Shown here in pieces: positions 33,427-42,753 of a stretch of DNA of 64,000 nucleotides (within the stretch, counting starts at the first letter, position 1; every line of letters begins with the position of its first letter). A model generated the notes under the pieces. It ran no database searches, was not told the DNA's origin, and saw nothing but the letters and a program-made list of their open reading frames with translations. The DNA comes from Streptomyces scabiei 87.22. Its GTDB lineage: Bacteria > Actinomycetota > Actinomycetes > Streptomycetales > Streptomycetaceae. The position numbers and the translations under genes are program-made. The stretch is from assembly GCF_000091305.1 (NCBI RefSeq), contig NC_013929.1, positions 4,712,001 to 4,776,000 of the forward strand, in the 5' to 3' direction.

Positions 33427-34264
33427 GGGAGCGCGCCGTCCACAGCTCGGGGAAGACGTTCTTCCGGGCGCGCTTCTCCAGCCAGGCCACCCCGGCGGAG
33501 CCGCCCGTGCCGGCCTTGGAGCCCATCGCGCGGCGGGTGGCGACGAGGTGGTCGTTGCGCCAGCGCCAGACGAGTTCGGCGACGTCGGTCAACGCCTCGC
33601 CGAGGCGGGCGAGTTCGTGGTCCGGGTCGCCGGAGTACAGCTCGGTCCACGCCTCCTCGACCTCGGGGGAGGGCTCGTAGCGCTGGGAGACGTCACGGCG
33701 TACGACGGACTCGGGGATCGCGTGGCCGCGGCGGGCCAGCAGCCGCAGGACCTCGTCGTAGAGGCTCGGCTCGTGCAGCGCCTTCTCCAGCTCGGCGTGC
33801 ACGCGGGGGGCGCCCCGGTGCGGGACGAGCATGGAGGCGGACTTCTCGCCGAGCAGGAACTCCATCCGGCGGTACATCGCCGACTGGAACCCGGAGCCCT
33901 CGCCGAGGGCGGCCCGGTAGGAGTTGAACTGGGCCGGGGTGAGCTGGCCGAGGGGCTTCCAGGAGGCGGTCAGGGCCTCCAGCTCGCGGACGGAACGCTT
34001 CAGGGCGTCCTTCGCCCTGGCCACGTCGTCGTCACGGATCGCGGCGGTCGCGGTCTCCCACTCGTGGACGATGACGGTGAACCACAGCTCCATGACCTGG
34101 GTGGTGACCAGGAAGACCATCTCGCCGGGGTCGTCGGAGAGGGGGTGCTGGAGGTGGGTGAGGACGTCCGCCTGGACGTAGTCCTCGTACGGGGTCGTGC
34201 CCTGGAAGTCGAGATGCGGGGTCTCGGGCTCCGAAGCCTCGTGGGGCTGAGCCGTGAGGGACAT
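33419..34264 (-). CDS. kynA: tryptophan 2,3-dioxygenase
   Basis: 281-aa heme enzyme that opens the indole ring of L-tryptophan to give N-formylkynurenine. Motifs: YEDYVQADVLTHLQHPLSDDPGEMVFLVTTQVMELWF (the TDO N-terminal helices), SGFQSAMYRRMEFLLGEKS with the substrate-binding region, and RWRNDHLVATRRAMGSKAGTGGSAGVAWLEK, whose His is the heme ligand. It leads the kyn operon. The upstream 250 bp contain a 12-bp-stem hairpin and a 13-bp tandem array. Confidence 0.96.
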   Translation of the reverse strand: MSLTAQPHEASEPETPHLDFQGTTPYEDYVQADVLTHLQHPLSDDPGEMVFLVTTQVMELWFTVIVHEWETATAAIRDDDVARAKDALKRSVRELEALTASWKPLGQLTPAQFNSYRAALGEGSGFQSAMYRRMEFLLGEKSASMLVPHRGAPRVHAELEKALHEPSLYDEVLRLLARRGHAIPESVVRRDVSQRYEPSPEVEEAWTELYSGDPDHELARLGEALTDVAELVWRWRNDHLVATRRAMGSKAGTGGSAGVAWLEKRARKNVFPELWTARSHV

Positions 34265-34372
34265 CGCTGTCTCCTGATGTGTGCTCCGGGTAGCGGTCCG
34301 CCCCTGCCGAATTCCGACACGGGGGCCCCGGTCCCCACCGGCATGTTCGGTGATACCACCCCCGCACCGCAA

Positions 34373-34399
34373 GGTCCGCCTGGTCACACCAGGCGGACC
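34373..34399. terminator. 12-bp perfect hairpin between DUF3151 and kynA
   Basis: GGTCCGCCTGGT (34373-34384) and ACCAGGCGGACC (34388-34399) with a 3-nt loop. It is 124 bp after the DUF3151 stop and 109 bp before kynA on the same strand. It is a terminator for DUF3151 or an operator for the kyn operon; the sequence does not decide. Confidence 0.55.
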
Positions 34400-34436
34400 C
34401 GCCCGAACAATCCTTCGATCAGCGCAGTGCCGCAGC

Positions 34437-34501
34437 GCAGCGCGTCGGCGCAACGCGTCAGCGCAGCGCGTCGGCGCAACGCGTCAGCGCAGCGCGTCGG
34501 C
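34437..34501. repeat. 13-bp tandem array upstream of kynA
   Basis: Five exact-phase 13-bp units alternate GCAGCGCGTCGGC and GCAACGCGTCAGC (a 26-bp double unit repeated 2.5 times). Degenerate units (CCGGCGTGTCACT, CCGGCGCGTCAGC) continue to about 34527 and include the DUF3151 stop codon (TCA at 34523-34525). Confidence 0.85.
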
Positions 34502-34522
34502 CCGGCGTGTCACTCCGGCGCG

Positions 34523-34936
34523 TCAGCCCAGCGTCTGCGCCGCCGTCGCCGAGGAGTCCTTCAGGAACTGGGAGCAGCGCTCGTACTCCTCCTGCTCGCC
34601 GATGTCACCCGCGGCGCGGGCCAGGGCGTGCAGGGCGCGCAGGAAGCCGCGGTTCGGCTCGTGCTCCCAGGGCACGGGCCCGTGGCCCTTCCAGCCGCTG
34701 CGGCGCAGGGCGTCCAGGCCACGGTGGTAGCCCGTACGGGCGTAGGCGTACGACTCCACGACGCTGCCCCGCTCGTACGCCTCGTCGGCGAGCTGGGCCC
34801 AGGCGAGGGAGGAGGTGGGGTACTTGGCGGCGACCTCGGCCGGGGGCGTGCCGCCCGCGAGGAGTTCGCGGGGTTCCGGGGAGTCGGGCAGGTGGGTCGG
34901 GGGCGGGCCGCCGAGGAGGTTTTCGTGAATCGTCAT
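34523..34936 (-). CDS. DUF3151 family protein
   Basis: 137-aa actinobacterial protein starting MTIHENLLGGPPPTHLP. The family's core is visible: VAAKYPTSSLAWAQLADEAYERGSVVESYAYARTGYHRGLDALRRSGWKGHGPVPWEHEPNRGFLRAL, a TPR-like helical repeat. The function is not known; members lie next to fba in several actinobacteria, as here (with an MFS gene between). The stop codon falls in a tandem repeat. Confidence 0.9.
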   Translation of the reverse strand: MTIHENLLGGPPPTHLPDSPEPRELLAGGTPPAEVAAKYPTSSLAWAQLADEAYERGSVVESYAYARTGYHRGLDALRRSGWKGHGPVPWEHEPNRGFLRALHALARAAGDIGEQEEYERCSQFLKDSSATAAQTLG

Positions 34937-35065
34937 GGGTTCCAGTCTGGCCCATGCGGGGGGTGTGGTTCACCGGACCGGAACCCCGCCACCGGCACAG
35001 CCCACGGCACGGGCACGGCACGGGCACGGCATACGGCACCGCACCCGCCGCCCCGCTCGCGCCCG

Positions 35066-36598
35066 CTACTCCGGCGCCGTCCCGCCCTGCTGCCCCGGCG
35101 ATGCCTCGCCCCGCCGCTCCGGCGCCGCCTCGCCCTGCTGCCGGCCCTCCAGCGGCGGAGCCGTCACGCAGCCGTGGGTGCGGCATTCGGGGTGGTGGCA
35201 GTCGGGGGCGGGTCGGCGGACCGTGGCGAAGGAGAGGACCGAGGCGGCCAGGAGTGCCAGGGCGCAGGCGAGCATGGCCTTGTCGAACGCGCTGTCGAAC
35301 TGGGTGGGTGAGCGGTAGGCCTCCGGGCCCATCCCGGCGATCAGCGGCAGCGCCGCCACGGCCAGCAGGCCCGCGGCCCGGGCGGCGGCGTTGTTGATGC
35401 CGCTGGCGACACCGGCGTGGTCGGTGGAGACCGAGGCGAGGACGGTGGCGGTCAGCGGGGCCACGAGGGTGACCATGCCGAGGCCCATGACCAGCAGGGC
35501 GGGGAGCACGTCGGTGGCGTACGCGGCGTCGGGGCCCACGCGCAGCATCAGCAGCACACCCGCCGTACACAGCAGAGGGCCGACGGTCAGCGGGATGCGG
35601 GGGCCGATCCGCTCGCCGAGGGCACCCGCGCGGGCGGAGAGCAGCAGCATCAGGACGGTGATGGGGAGCAGGGCCGTGCCGGCGCCCAGGGCGGAGTACC
35701 CGGAGACCACCTGGAGCTGCAGGGCGGCGAGGAAGAAGAAGCCGCCGAAGGCCGCGTACACGAACAGGGTGACGATGTTGACCGCCGTGAACTGGCGGGA
35801 CGCGAACATCTCCGGCGGCATCATCGGGTCGGGCCGGCGGCGTTCGACGCGGACGAAGGCCACGGCCGTCGCCACGCCGGCGAGTGCCGTGACCGCGACC
35901 GCGAGCGTGCCCGCCCTGGCCTCGATCAGCGCGTAGGTGAGAAACGCGAGGGAGGCGGCGCCGAGCACCGCCCCCAGGATGTCGAAGCCCCGCTCGTGGC
36001 TGCGGCTGTCCGCCGACTCCGGTACGTGACGGACGGCGACGGGGATGCAGAGGAGCGCCAGGGGGACGTTCAGGAGGAAGACCCAGCGCCAGCCGGGGCC
36101 GTCGACCAGCCAGCCGCCCAGGAACGGGCCGACGGCCGCGCCGATGCCGCCGAAACCGGACCACAGGCCGACCGCCTTCGCCCGGTCGTCGCGGTGGAAC
36201 GACGCCTGGATGAGCGCGAGCGATCCGGGGGTGAGCAGGGCGCCGCCGACGCCCTGGAGGGCCCGGGCGGCGATCAGCACTCCGCCGTTCGGGGCGATGC
36301 CGCACAGCAGCGAGGCGGCGGCGAACCACACCACGCCCACGACGAACACCTTGCGGCGGCCGAAACGGTCGCCCAGTGCGCCGCCGAGAAGGATCAGCCC
36401 GGCGAGGGTCAGCATGTACGCGTTGACGGTCCACTGGAGGGCCGCGAGGTCGGCGTCCAGATCGAGGCCGATGCGCGGGAGGGCCACGTTGACGACCGTC
36501 GAGTCGAGCATGGCCATGCTGGAGCCGAGCACCGTGGTCAGCAGGATCCACTTGCCCTGGGGGGAGGCAAGGCGTACATCGGCCATGGTCCGCATCAT
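35066..36598 (-). CDS. DHA2-family MFS multidrug exporter with Cys/His-rich tail
   Basis: 510-aa, 14-TM major-facilitator pump of the EmrB/QacA type. Motif A: GGALGDRFGRRKVFV; motif C region GPFLGGWLVDGPGWRWVFLLNVP; motif D1 near SSMAMLDSTVVNVALP. The first residues MMRTMADVRLAS offer three ATGs (36598, 36595, 36586). After TM14 the cytosolic tail contains DCHHPECRTHGC, a compact Cys/His cluster that could bind metal, then a Gln/Gly/Pro-rich end. No regulator is adjacent. Three 11-bp repeats precede the start. Confidence 0.9.
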   Translation of the reverse strand: MMRTMADVRLASPQGKWILLTTVLGSSMAMLDSTVVNVALPRIGLDLDADLAALQWTVNAYMLTLAGLILLGGALGDRFGRRKVFVVGVVWFAAASLLCGIAPNGGVLIAARALQGVGGALLTPGSLALIQASFHRDDRAKAVGLWSGFGGIGAAVGPFLGGWLVDGPGWRWVFLLNVPLALLCIPVAVRHVPESADSRSHERGFDILGAVLGAASLAFLTYALIEARAGTLAVAVTALAGVATAVAFVRVERRRPDPMMPPEMFASRQFTAVNIVTLFVYAAFGGFFFLAALQLQVVSGYSALGAGTALLPITVLMLLLSARAGALGERIGPRIPLTVGPLLCTAGVLLMLRVGPDAAYATDVLPALLVMGLGMVTLVAPLTATVLASVSTDHAGVASGINNAAARAAGLLAVAALPLIAGMGPEAYRSPTQFDSAFDKAMLACALALLAASVLSFATVRRPAPDCHHPECRTHGCVTAPPLEGRQQGEAAPERRGEASPGQQGGTAPE

Positions 36599-36630
36599 GC
36601 CGCGCCCCGGGCGTCCGGGCCAGGTGCGGG

Positions 36631-36663
36631 AGCGGAACGGAAGCGGTACGGGAGCGGTACGGG
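36631..36663. repeat. three 11-bp direct repeats before the MFS gene
   Basis: AGCGGAACGGA, AGCGGTACGGG, AGCGGTACGGG in tandem, 33-65 bp upstream of the ATG at 36598. A one-turn period is compatible with cooperative regulator binding. A different 11-bp tandem (CACGGCACGGG) sits past the gene's 3' end at about 35004-35030. Confidence 0.65.
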
Positions 36664-36727
36664 ACCAAAGTCGGCGCCGGAGAGGGAGGCGGGACTGAGG
36701 CCCGAGGCCGACCGCGGGCACGGACAC

Positions 36728-36767
36728 GCCCCTGCCCGCAGTCGCGTGCGCGGCTGCGGGCAGGGGC
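36728..36767 (-). terminator. strong hairpin terminator of fbaA
   Basis: GCCCCTGCCCGCAG (36728-36741) and CTGCGGGCAGGGGC (36754-36767) pair perfectly over 14 bp, with further pairing inside. It lies 44 bp beyond the fbaA stop and well upstream of the MFS gene. Confidence 0.85.
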
Positions 36768-36810
36768 GGTGGTAGGCGGCCGGGGCCCGGGTCGCCCGGG
36801 CCCGGTCGGG

Positions 36811-37833
<1,023 letters not shown>

Positions 37834-37962
37834 GGTCCGCTCCTTGTATGTGCGGGTGGCGTTGTGCTTACGGTCCCTGACCTAGGGTTGCGACATCATC
37901 GTCGGCCCCATCCTTCCAGACGCGACCCGATGCTCCGGTCAGCGCGTCCAGAACTCTTCGGT

Positions 37963-37981
37963 AACCCCTGACCTCGGGGTT
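37963..37981 (-). terminator. possible pyrE terminator hairpin
   Basis: AACCCC (37963-37968) and GGGGTT (37976-37981) around a 7-nt loop, 33 bp beyond the pyrE stop. A short stem without a T tract, so tentative. Confidence 0.45.
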
Positions 37982-38013
37982 CCCGCCGGTATCGGGGGCC
38001 GTGGGACGGCAGG

Positions 38014-38568
38014 TCAGTCCAGGCCCAGCTCGTCCTTCGAGAACGCGAAGAGGTACGGGACGCCGGCGCCCTTCTCGATCTTCTCGGCGGCGCCGGTGGC
38101 CCGGTCGACGATGGTGGCGACGGCGACGACCTCGGCCCCGGCCTCGCGCACGGCCTCGACGGCGGCCAGCGGGGAGCCGCCGGTGGTGGAGGTGTCCTCG
38201 ACGACCAGGACGCGACGGCCGCTGATCTCCGGACCCTCCACGCGCCGCTGCAGCCCGTGCGCCTTGGCCGCCTTGCGGACGACGAACGCGTCCAGCCGGC
38301 GGCCCCGCGCGGCGGCCGCGTGCAGCATCGCGCCGGCGACGGGGTCGGCGCCCATCGTGAGCCCGCCGACCGCGTCGAAGTCCAGGTCGGCGGTCAGGTC
38401 GAGCAGTACCTGACCGACGAGCGGGGCGGCCTCGCCGTCGAGGGTGACGCGGCGCAGGTCGACGTAGTAGTCCGCCTCCAGACCCGACGACAGGGTCACC
38501 CTGCCGTGCACCACGGCCTTGTCCTTGATCTGCTGCAGCAAAGATCCACGTACGTCCACGTCAGTCAT
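38014..38568 (-). CDS. pyrE: orotate phosphoribosyltransferase
   Basis: 184-aa enzyme making OMP from orotate and PRPP. Motifs: KAVVHGRVTLSSGLEADYYVDLRRVTL, GADPVAGAMLHAAA, FVVRKAAKAHGLQRRVEGP, and the PRPP loop RVLVVEDTSTTGGSPLAAVEAVREAGA. Normal length for actinobacterial PyrE. It stands apart from the main pyrimidine operon, as is usual in streptomycetes. The aldose-1-epimerase gene follows upstream on the same strand with a 61-bp gap, so cotranscription is possible. Confidence 0.97.
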   Translation of the reverse strand: MTDVDVRGSLLQQIKDKAVVHGRVTLSSGLEADYYVDLRRVTLDGEAAPLVGQVLLDLTADLDFDAVGGLTMGADPVAGAMLHAAAARGRRLDAFVVRKAAKAHGLQRRVEGPEISGRRVLVVEDTSTTGGSPLAAVEAVREAGAEVVAVATIVDRATGAAEKIEKGAGVPYLFAFSKDELGLD

Positions 38569-38629
38569 GGCAGTCAGCTTAAAGGGGGCCTGTCCGCCCG
38601 CCGTACGCCCCCGCGCGCCCGCGGTCGGC

Positions 38630-39424
38630 TCACAGGCGCCGCCAGGTCCAGGTCGTCGTGGCTTCGAGGGGGTCGATGGGGGTGACCAGCCGGGGGTGGG
38701 TGTTGAGGCCGTTGGGCGGCCCGGTCTGGGGTTCGACGCACACGGCTTCCGCCTGCTCGTCGTAGACCACCACCCACTCCTCGCGGGAGGCGACCTTCAG
38801 TTCCAGCCGCTGCGGCCAGGTGAGGGTGACGTCCACGCCGCCGGGCATGCCGAAGCAGTCGTCCCAGGGGCCGGGCCGGGGGTCGACGCGGTTGCCGGTG
38901 GGCAGGTGGTCCGGGCCTCGCTCCTCCTGCCAGGCGGGCGCGAAGTCGACCGTGACGTCCTCGCCGTCGCCGTCCAGGCTCCGGTTGAACCAGGGGTGCC
39001 AGCCGATCTGGGCCGGGAAGGAGGAGTCGTACGTCTCCACGGACATGGTGAGGGTGAGGGCGTCCGGGGTGAGGGTCACCACCTGGGTGACCCGGCCGGG
39101 GTAGGGCCAGGGCTCGACGAGGTCGTAGGTGAGGACGGCCTCGGTGCCGCTGTGGCTCGCGACGCGCCAGGCGTCCTCGCGGGTCGTGCCGTGGATGGCG
39201 TGCGGCGGGGCGTTGAGGGGCATCTGCCGCACGGTGCCGCCGTCGCGGAACCGTCCCTCGCGGATGCGTCCGCACCAGGGCACCATCGGGAAGCTTCCGA
39301 ACCGCTCGCCCTGCCGCAGCAGTTCGGCGCCACCGACCCGCAGGCCCGCCACCCGGCCACCGTTCGCCGGTGCGAGCACCACCTCCGCGTCACCCGCGGC
39401 CAACGTGATCTCTTCGCTACTCAC
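38630..39424 (-). CDS. aldose 1-epimerase family protein
   Basis: 264-aa beta-sandwich epimerase (GalM/YeaD type), GTG start. Motifs: AELLRQGERFGSFPMVPWCGRIREGRF, HAIHGTTREDAW (catalytic His region), QIGWHPWFNRSL (second conserved His), and CVEPQTGPPNGLNTHP, where Glu is the catalytic base. It interconverts the anomers of aldohexoses or their phosphates. The CoxG-like gene lies just upstream on the same strand (57-bp gap). Confidence 0.92.
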   Translation of the reverse strand: MSSEEITLAAGDAEVVLAPANGGRVAGLRVGGAELLRQGERFGSFPMVPWCGRIREGRFRDGGTVRQMPLNAPPHAIHGTTREDAWRVASHSGTEAVLTYDLVEPWPYPGRVTQVVTLTPDALTLTMSVETYDSSFPAQIGWHPWFNRSLDGDGEDVTVDFAPAWQEERGPDHLPTGNRVDPRPGPWDDCFGMPGGVDVTLTWPQRLELKVASREEWVVVYDEQAEAVCVEPQTGPPNGLNTHPRLVTPIDPLEATTTWTWRRL

Positions 39425-39480
39425 GCCTCGACCCTACTGGCCGACCCCGCCGTGGAGTTGGCCGCCCGGGGCCGGTGTCG

Positions 39481-40290
39481 TCAGCGGCGCCTGCGCAGGG
39501 CCCGGGTCACGACGATGGCGGAGGCCACGGCGAGGGCCGCCGCGGGCGCGGCCCAGCGCAGGGTGGCGCTCGCGGAGACGGGCTCGGGGGCCGGGACCGG
39601 GGCGTAGCGGCCGCGGGGCGGCGCGTGGTCCACCTCCTCCGCGCTCCGGCCGATCATCGTCCGGCGGGCGTGCGCGGCCTCCGCCGGGGGCTCGCCCCCG
39701 GCGACGAAGTCCTCCTCGTCGAAGGGGTCCAGGGCGGAGGGCGGGACGTCGGTGTCGAAGACGGAGGCGGGGGGTTCGGGCTCGGACTCGGCCCGGCTGG
39801 GCGGTTCGGGCTCGGATTCGGCGGGGGCGTGCGGCTCGTCGGCGGTTTCCGCGGGCTTCGGTTCGGGCTCGGCCGTCGTGGCCAGGTTCTCCACGAATCT
39901 CCCCAGCAGCCGTGTCGCCGCCGAGGCCACCGCGTCGGCCGGGAGTTCGGTGATTCGGCCGTCGGCGGTGGCGGTGCCCGTGCAGGTGAGGGTGGTGCCC
40001 TCGGAGGCCGGGGTGAGCCGGAGGGTGAGGGCGAGCCGCACGGTTCCGGTGCCCCGGGCCTCGGCGGCGTCGCCCTCCACGGCGTAGGAGCCGTCGTCCC
40101 GGGCGGTGACGCGGAGGGTGCCGCGATAGGTGATGGTGTGGCCGGCGACGCGCACCTTGATGCGGCCGGCGACGGGCGCGGTACCCGCGTCCTGCTGGAG
40201 CCCGGGGACCGCACGGGCCACCCGCTCGGGGTCGGACAGCGCCTCCCGGAGGCGGCCGACGGGAACCGGAACGAACACCTCATGCTCCAT
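39481..40290 (-). CDS. SRPBCC (CoxG-like) protein with C-terminal TM anchor
   Basis: 269-aa protein. Residues 1-145 form a START/Bet-v-1-like domain of the CO-dehydrogenase subunit G type: MEHEVFVPVPVGRLREALSDPERVARAVPGLQ, GRIKVRVAGHTITYRGTLRV, LTCTGTATADGRI. A Glu/Pro-rich repetitive linker (EPEPP, ESEPEPP) follows, then a single C-terminal helix (ATLRWAAPAAALAVASAIVV) ending in RRRR, consistent with a tail anchor facing the cytosol. There are no cox genes nearby; the ligand is unknown. Confidence 0.85.
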   Translation of the reverse strand: MEHEVFVPVPVGRLREALSDPERVARAVPGLQQDAGTAPVAGRIKVRVAGHTITYRGTLRVTARDDGSYAVEGDAAEARGTGTVRLALTLRLTPASEGTTLTCTGTATADGRITELPADAVASAATRLLGRFVENLATTAEPEPKPAETADEPHAPAESEPEPPSRAESEPEPPASVFDTDVPPSALDPFDEEDFVAGGEPPAEAAHARRTMIGRSAEEVDHAPPRGRYAPVPAPEPVSASATLRWAAPAAALAVASAIVVTRALRRRR

Positions 40291-40413
40291 GGAATCCGAG
40301 CCTACCCACGTGGCACGGCACCGCACCCGTACATACGCGTTCTTGCCCGTACTTCCGCCCCACCCGGCCCCGTGCGGCCCGAACGCCTCGCACGCCCCGG
40401 TCGTCCTCCCGGC

Positions 40414-42093
40414 TCAGCCGGTGTACCTCGGGTGCACCAGCGTCGACGGTGACAGGCCCGGCATCCGGTCGGCGGCGTCGAGCCGGACGGCTCCGCTGCC
40501 GAGGTCCGGTGACGGGGGCCGGGTCGCGCCGGGCCGGGTCGCCAGGACGAAACCCCAGTCGTGGGGGGCGCGGGAGGTGTGGGCCGTGCGGTCGGGGCCG
40601 GTGACGAAGCCCGGGGCTCCGGCGGCGACCCGGTAGGGCGTGGTGCGCAGCCCGGCGGCGCGCACGGTCGCGTCGACCGTCCAGAAGATCCGCCGCCGGG
40701 ACGAGACCGGGCCCGCGTGCACCACCATGCGGCCGTCGGGGGCCAGCACCTCACGGGCCAGGCCGTAGAACTCCCGCGAGTAGAGCTTCGTGCTCGCGGT
40801 GATGCCGGGATCGGGGAGGTCCGAGATCACGACGTCGTACGGCCGGGCAGGGCGGGCGCCGCGCAGCCAGCCGAACGAGTCCTCCGTGACGACACGGACG
40901 CGGTGGTCGGCGTAGGCGTGGCCGTTGAGGGCGGAGAGCGCGGGGTCCGTGCGGGCGAGGCGCACCACGCCCGGGTCGAGTTCGACGATGTCCACCCGGC
41001 GGACGTCCCGGTGGCGGAGCACCTCGCGGGCGGCGAGGCCGTCGCCGCCGCCGAGGACGAGGACGCGGGCACGGGGTCCGGCCTCCATGGCCGGGCGGAC
41101 CAGCGCCCGGTGGTAGCGCTGCTCGTCGCGGCCGCTGATGCGCAGGCGGCCGTCGAGGAAGAGAGCGAGCGGACGGCCGTGCCTGCCACCGGTGAGGACG
41201 ACCTCCTGGACGTCGGTCTGCAGGGCGACCCGGACGTCCTTGCCGTACACGGCGCGCCGGGCCGCGCGCTCGAAGTCGTCGACGTGCGCGGCGGCGGTGG
41301 CCAGGAGGCCGAGAACGACGAGATTGGCGGTCAGCAGCAGCCGTCGGTCCCGGCGGCTCATGTCGTGCCGGAACAGTCCGAGCACGAGGGCGCCGCCGAC
41401 CAGGGCGTTCACCGTGCCGGTGAGCAGGGCGCCGGTCAGCTGGCCGAGCCAGGGCAGCAGGAGGAAGGGAAAGGCGAGGCCGCCGACCAGCGCGCCCACG
41501 TAGTCGGCCGCGAAGAGGTCGGCGACCGTGCCGACGGCGTCCTGGCGGCGGATGCGCTGGATCAGCTCCATCAGCAGCGGGACCTCGGCGCCGATGAGCA
41601 GTCCGATGGCCAGGGAGAACGCGACGAGGAGGTAGCGGGAACCGCTCGCCCACACGCCGCCCCAGTCGCCGGTCCAGGCGAACGCCGCGTACAGCACGAG
41701 GGCGCTGCAGCCGCCGACCAGGGCGAGGGCGGCCTCGATGGCGCCGAAGCCGAGGGCGGCGCGGGGGCAGAGACGTTTGGCGGCGAGGGAGCCGATGCCC
41801 ATGGCGAAGACCATGACCGACAGGACCACGGAGGCCTGGGTGACCGAGTCCCCGATCAAGTACGAGGCGAGGGCGACGAGTTCCAGTTCGTACACGAGTC
41901 CGCAGGCGGCGCAGACGAAGACGCCGGCGAGGACGAGGAAGCGGCCGACTCCCGGGCGGACCGGTAACCACGCCTGGGCGCCCGGGCCTCCGTCGCCGCG
42001 CCAGGGGGGAGGGGCGCCAGGGGGTGCGGGGGCGTGCGGCTCGATCACTCCTGGCACGCTACCGTCACGGTCGCGCTCCGCCGGGTCACCCAC
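40414..42093 (-). CDS. membrane-fused spermidine-synthase-like protein
   Basis: Up to 559 aa. The first half has seven or more TM helices (VFVCAACGLVYELELVALASYLIG, SVVLSVMVFAMGIGSLAA, YLLVAFSLAIGLLIGAEVPLL). The second half is a polyamine-synthase methyltransferase-like fold: YHRALVRPAMEAGPRARVLVLGGGDGLAAREVLRH, VDIVELDPGVVRLAR, and DVVISDLPDPGITASTKLYSREFY. The GGGDG and DLPDP motifs are those of SpeE. Whether it makes polyamines or is a methyltransferase-like regulator is unknown. The start is uncertain: 42093 (GTG) gives the longest product, and GTG 42048 would also keep all domains. Confidence 0.85.
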   Translation of the reverse strand: MGDPAERDRDGSVPGVIEPHAPAPPGAPPPWRGDGGPGAQAWLPVRPGVGRFLVLAGVFVCAACGLVYELELVALASYLIGDSVTQASVVLSVMVFAMGIGSLAAKRLCPRAALGFGAIEAALALVGGCSALVLYAAFAWTGDWGGVWASGSRYLLVAFSLAIGLLIGAEVPLLMELIQRIRRQDAVGTVADLFAADYVGALVGGLAFPFLLLPWLGQLTGALLTGTVNALVGGALVLGLFRHDMSRRDRRLLLTANLVVLGLLATAAAHVDDFERAARRAVYGKDVRVALQTDVQEVVLTGGRHGRPLALFLDGRLRISGRDEQRYHRALVRPAMEAGPRARVLVLGGGDGLAAREVLRHRDVRRVDIVELDPGVVRLARTDPALSALNGHAYADHRVRVVTEDSFGWLRGARPARPYDVVISDLPDPGITASTKLYSREFYGLAREVLAPDGRMVVHAGPVSSRRRIFWTVDATVRAAGLRTTPYRVAAGAPGFVTGPDRTAHTSRAPHDWGFVLATRPGATRPPSPDLGSGAVRLDAADRMPGLSPSTLVHPRYTG

Positions 42094-42183
42094 ACGGGTG
42101 GTCTGCGACGCTCGGCCGGGTGCCTCAGGGCTCTGGATGGCTCTGGGGTTCGGGTGGTGGGGCGGCTGCGGGTGCGTGGAGCG

Positions 42184-42209
42184 TTCTCGCGCAGTTGCCC
42201 GCGCCCCTC
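42184..42209. repeat. half copy of the 2077-2195 inverted repeat
   Basis: TTCTCGCGCAGTTGCCCGCG and the following CCCCTCA match the left arm of the large repeat at 2083-2110 with few changes. It abuts the DUF2617 stop codon (42208-42210). Confidence 0.65.
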
Positions 42210-42753
42210 ACAGCGCCACAGGCACAGGCACGGGCGTCGGCACCGATGCCCGCACGCCCACCCTCGTTCTCGTGGCCACCAGTTGCCCGTCCTGGGGATA
42301 CGCGTGCCACGTACGCCAGTGCACCTGTCCCTCGTGCCACTGCGCGAGCATCGCCGTGAAGGCGTGCGGGCTGCCCGGGAAGACCCCGGCCAGACCGTGC
42401 GGGTGATCGGAGACGAGGGCCAGCAGTTCCTGGGCGCGGCCGGCGAAGGAACCCGGGGACAGCACCTCGACGCGGGCGGCGAACTCGTACTCCCAGTCGT
42501 CCGCCCGTTTGGCCACGCCGAGCGGAAGGGGCGTGCTGGACCCCGGGATGCACGCGACCGTCTCCGAGCAGTGACTGCCCCGCTCCTCCTCCAGAAGCAC
42601 CTGGTGGGACGCGCCGAGCAGCCGCAACTGCAGTTTCGCGCCGCCGAGTTCGAGATCGAGCGTGGCGAGCGCGGGCAGCGGCTCGCGGCCCAGGGCCCAG
42701 GCGAGGTCTGCCGCGCGCGTGTCGGTGTAGGCGGTGTTCAGGGTCGTGAGCAT
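42208..42753 (-). CDS. DUF2617 family protein
   Basis: 181-aa actinobacterial protein starting MLTTLNTAYTDTRAADLAWALGREPLPALATLDLELGGAKLQLRLLGASHQV, the DUF2617 core, with LVSDHPHGLAGVFPGSPHAFTAML near the end. It has no signal peptide or TM helix. The function is unknown. Its far upstream region contains a hairpin followed by a T tract (42941-42964). Confidence 0.88.
   Translation of the reverse strand: MLTTLNTAYTDTRAADLAWALGREPLPALATLDLELGGAKLQLRLLGASHQVLLEEERGSHCSETVACIPGSSTPLPLGVAKRADDWEYEFAARVEVLSPGSFAGRAQELLALVSDHPHGLAGVFPGSPHAFTAMLAQWHEGQVHWRTWHAYPQDGQLVATRTRVGVRASVPTPVPVPVAL

Noticed and set aside
34437..34527. Tandem array considered as a CRISPR-like repeat
   Set aside because: Units are contiguous 13-mers without spacers and there are no cas genes.
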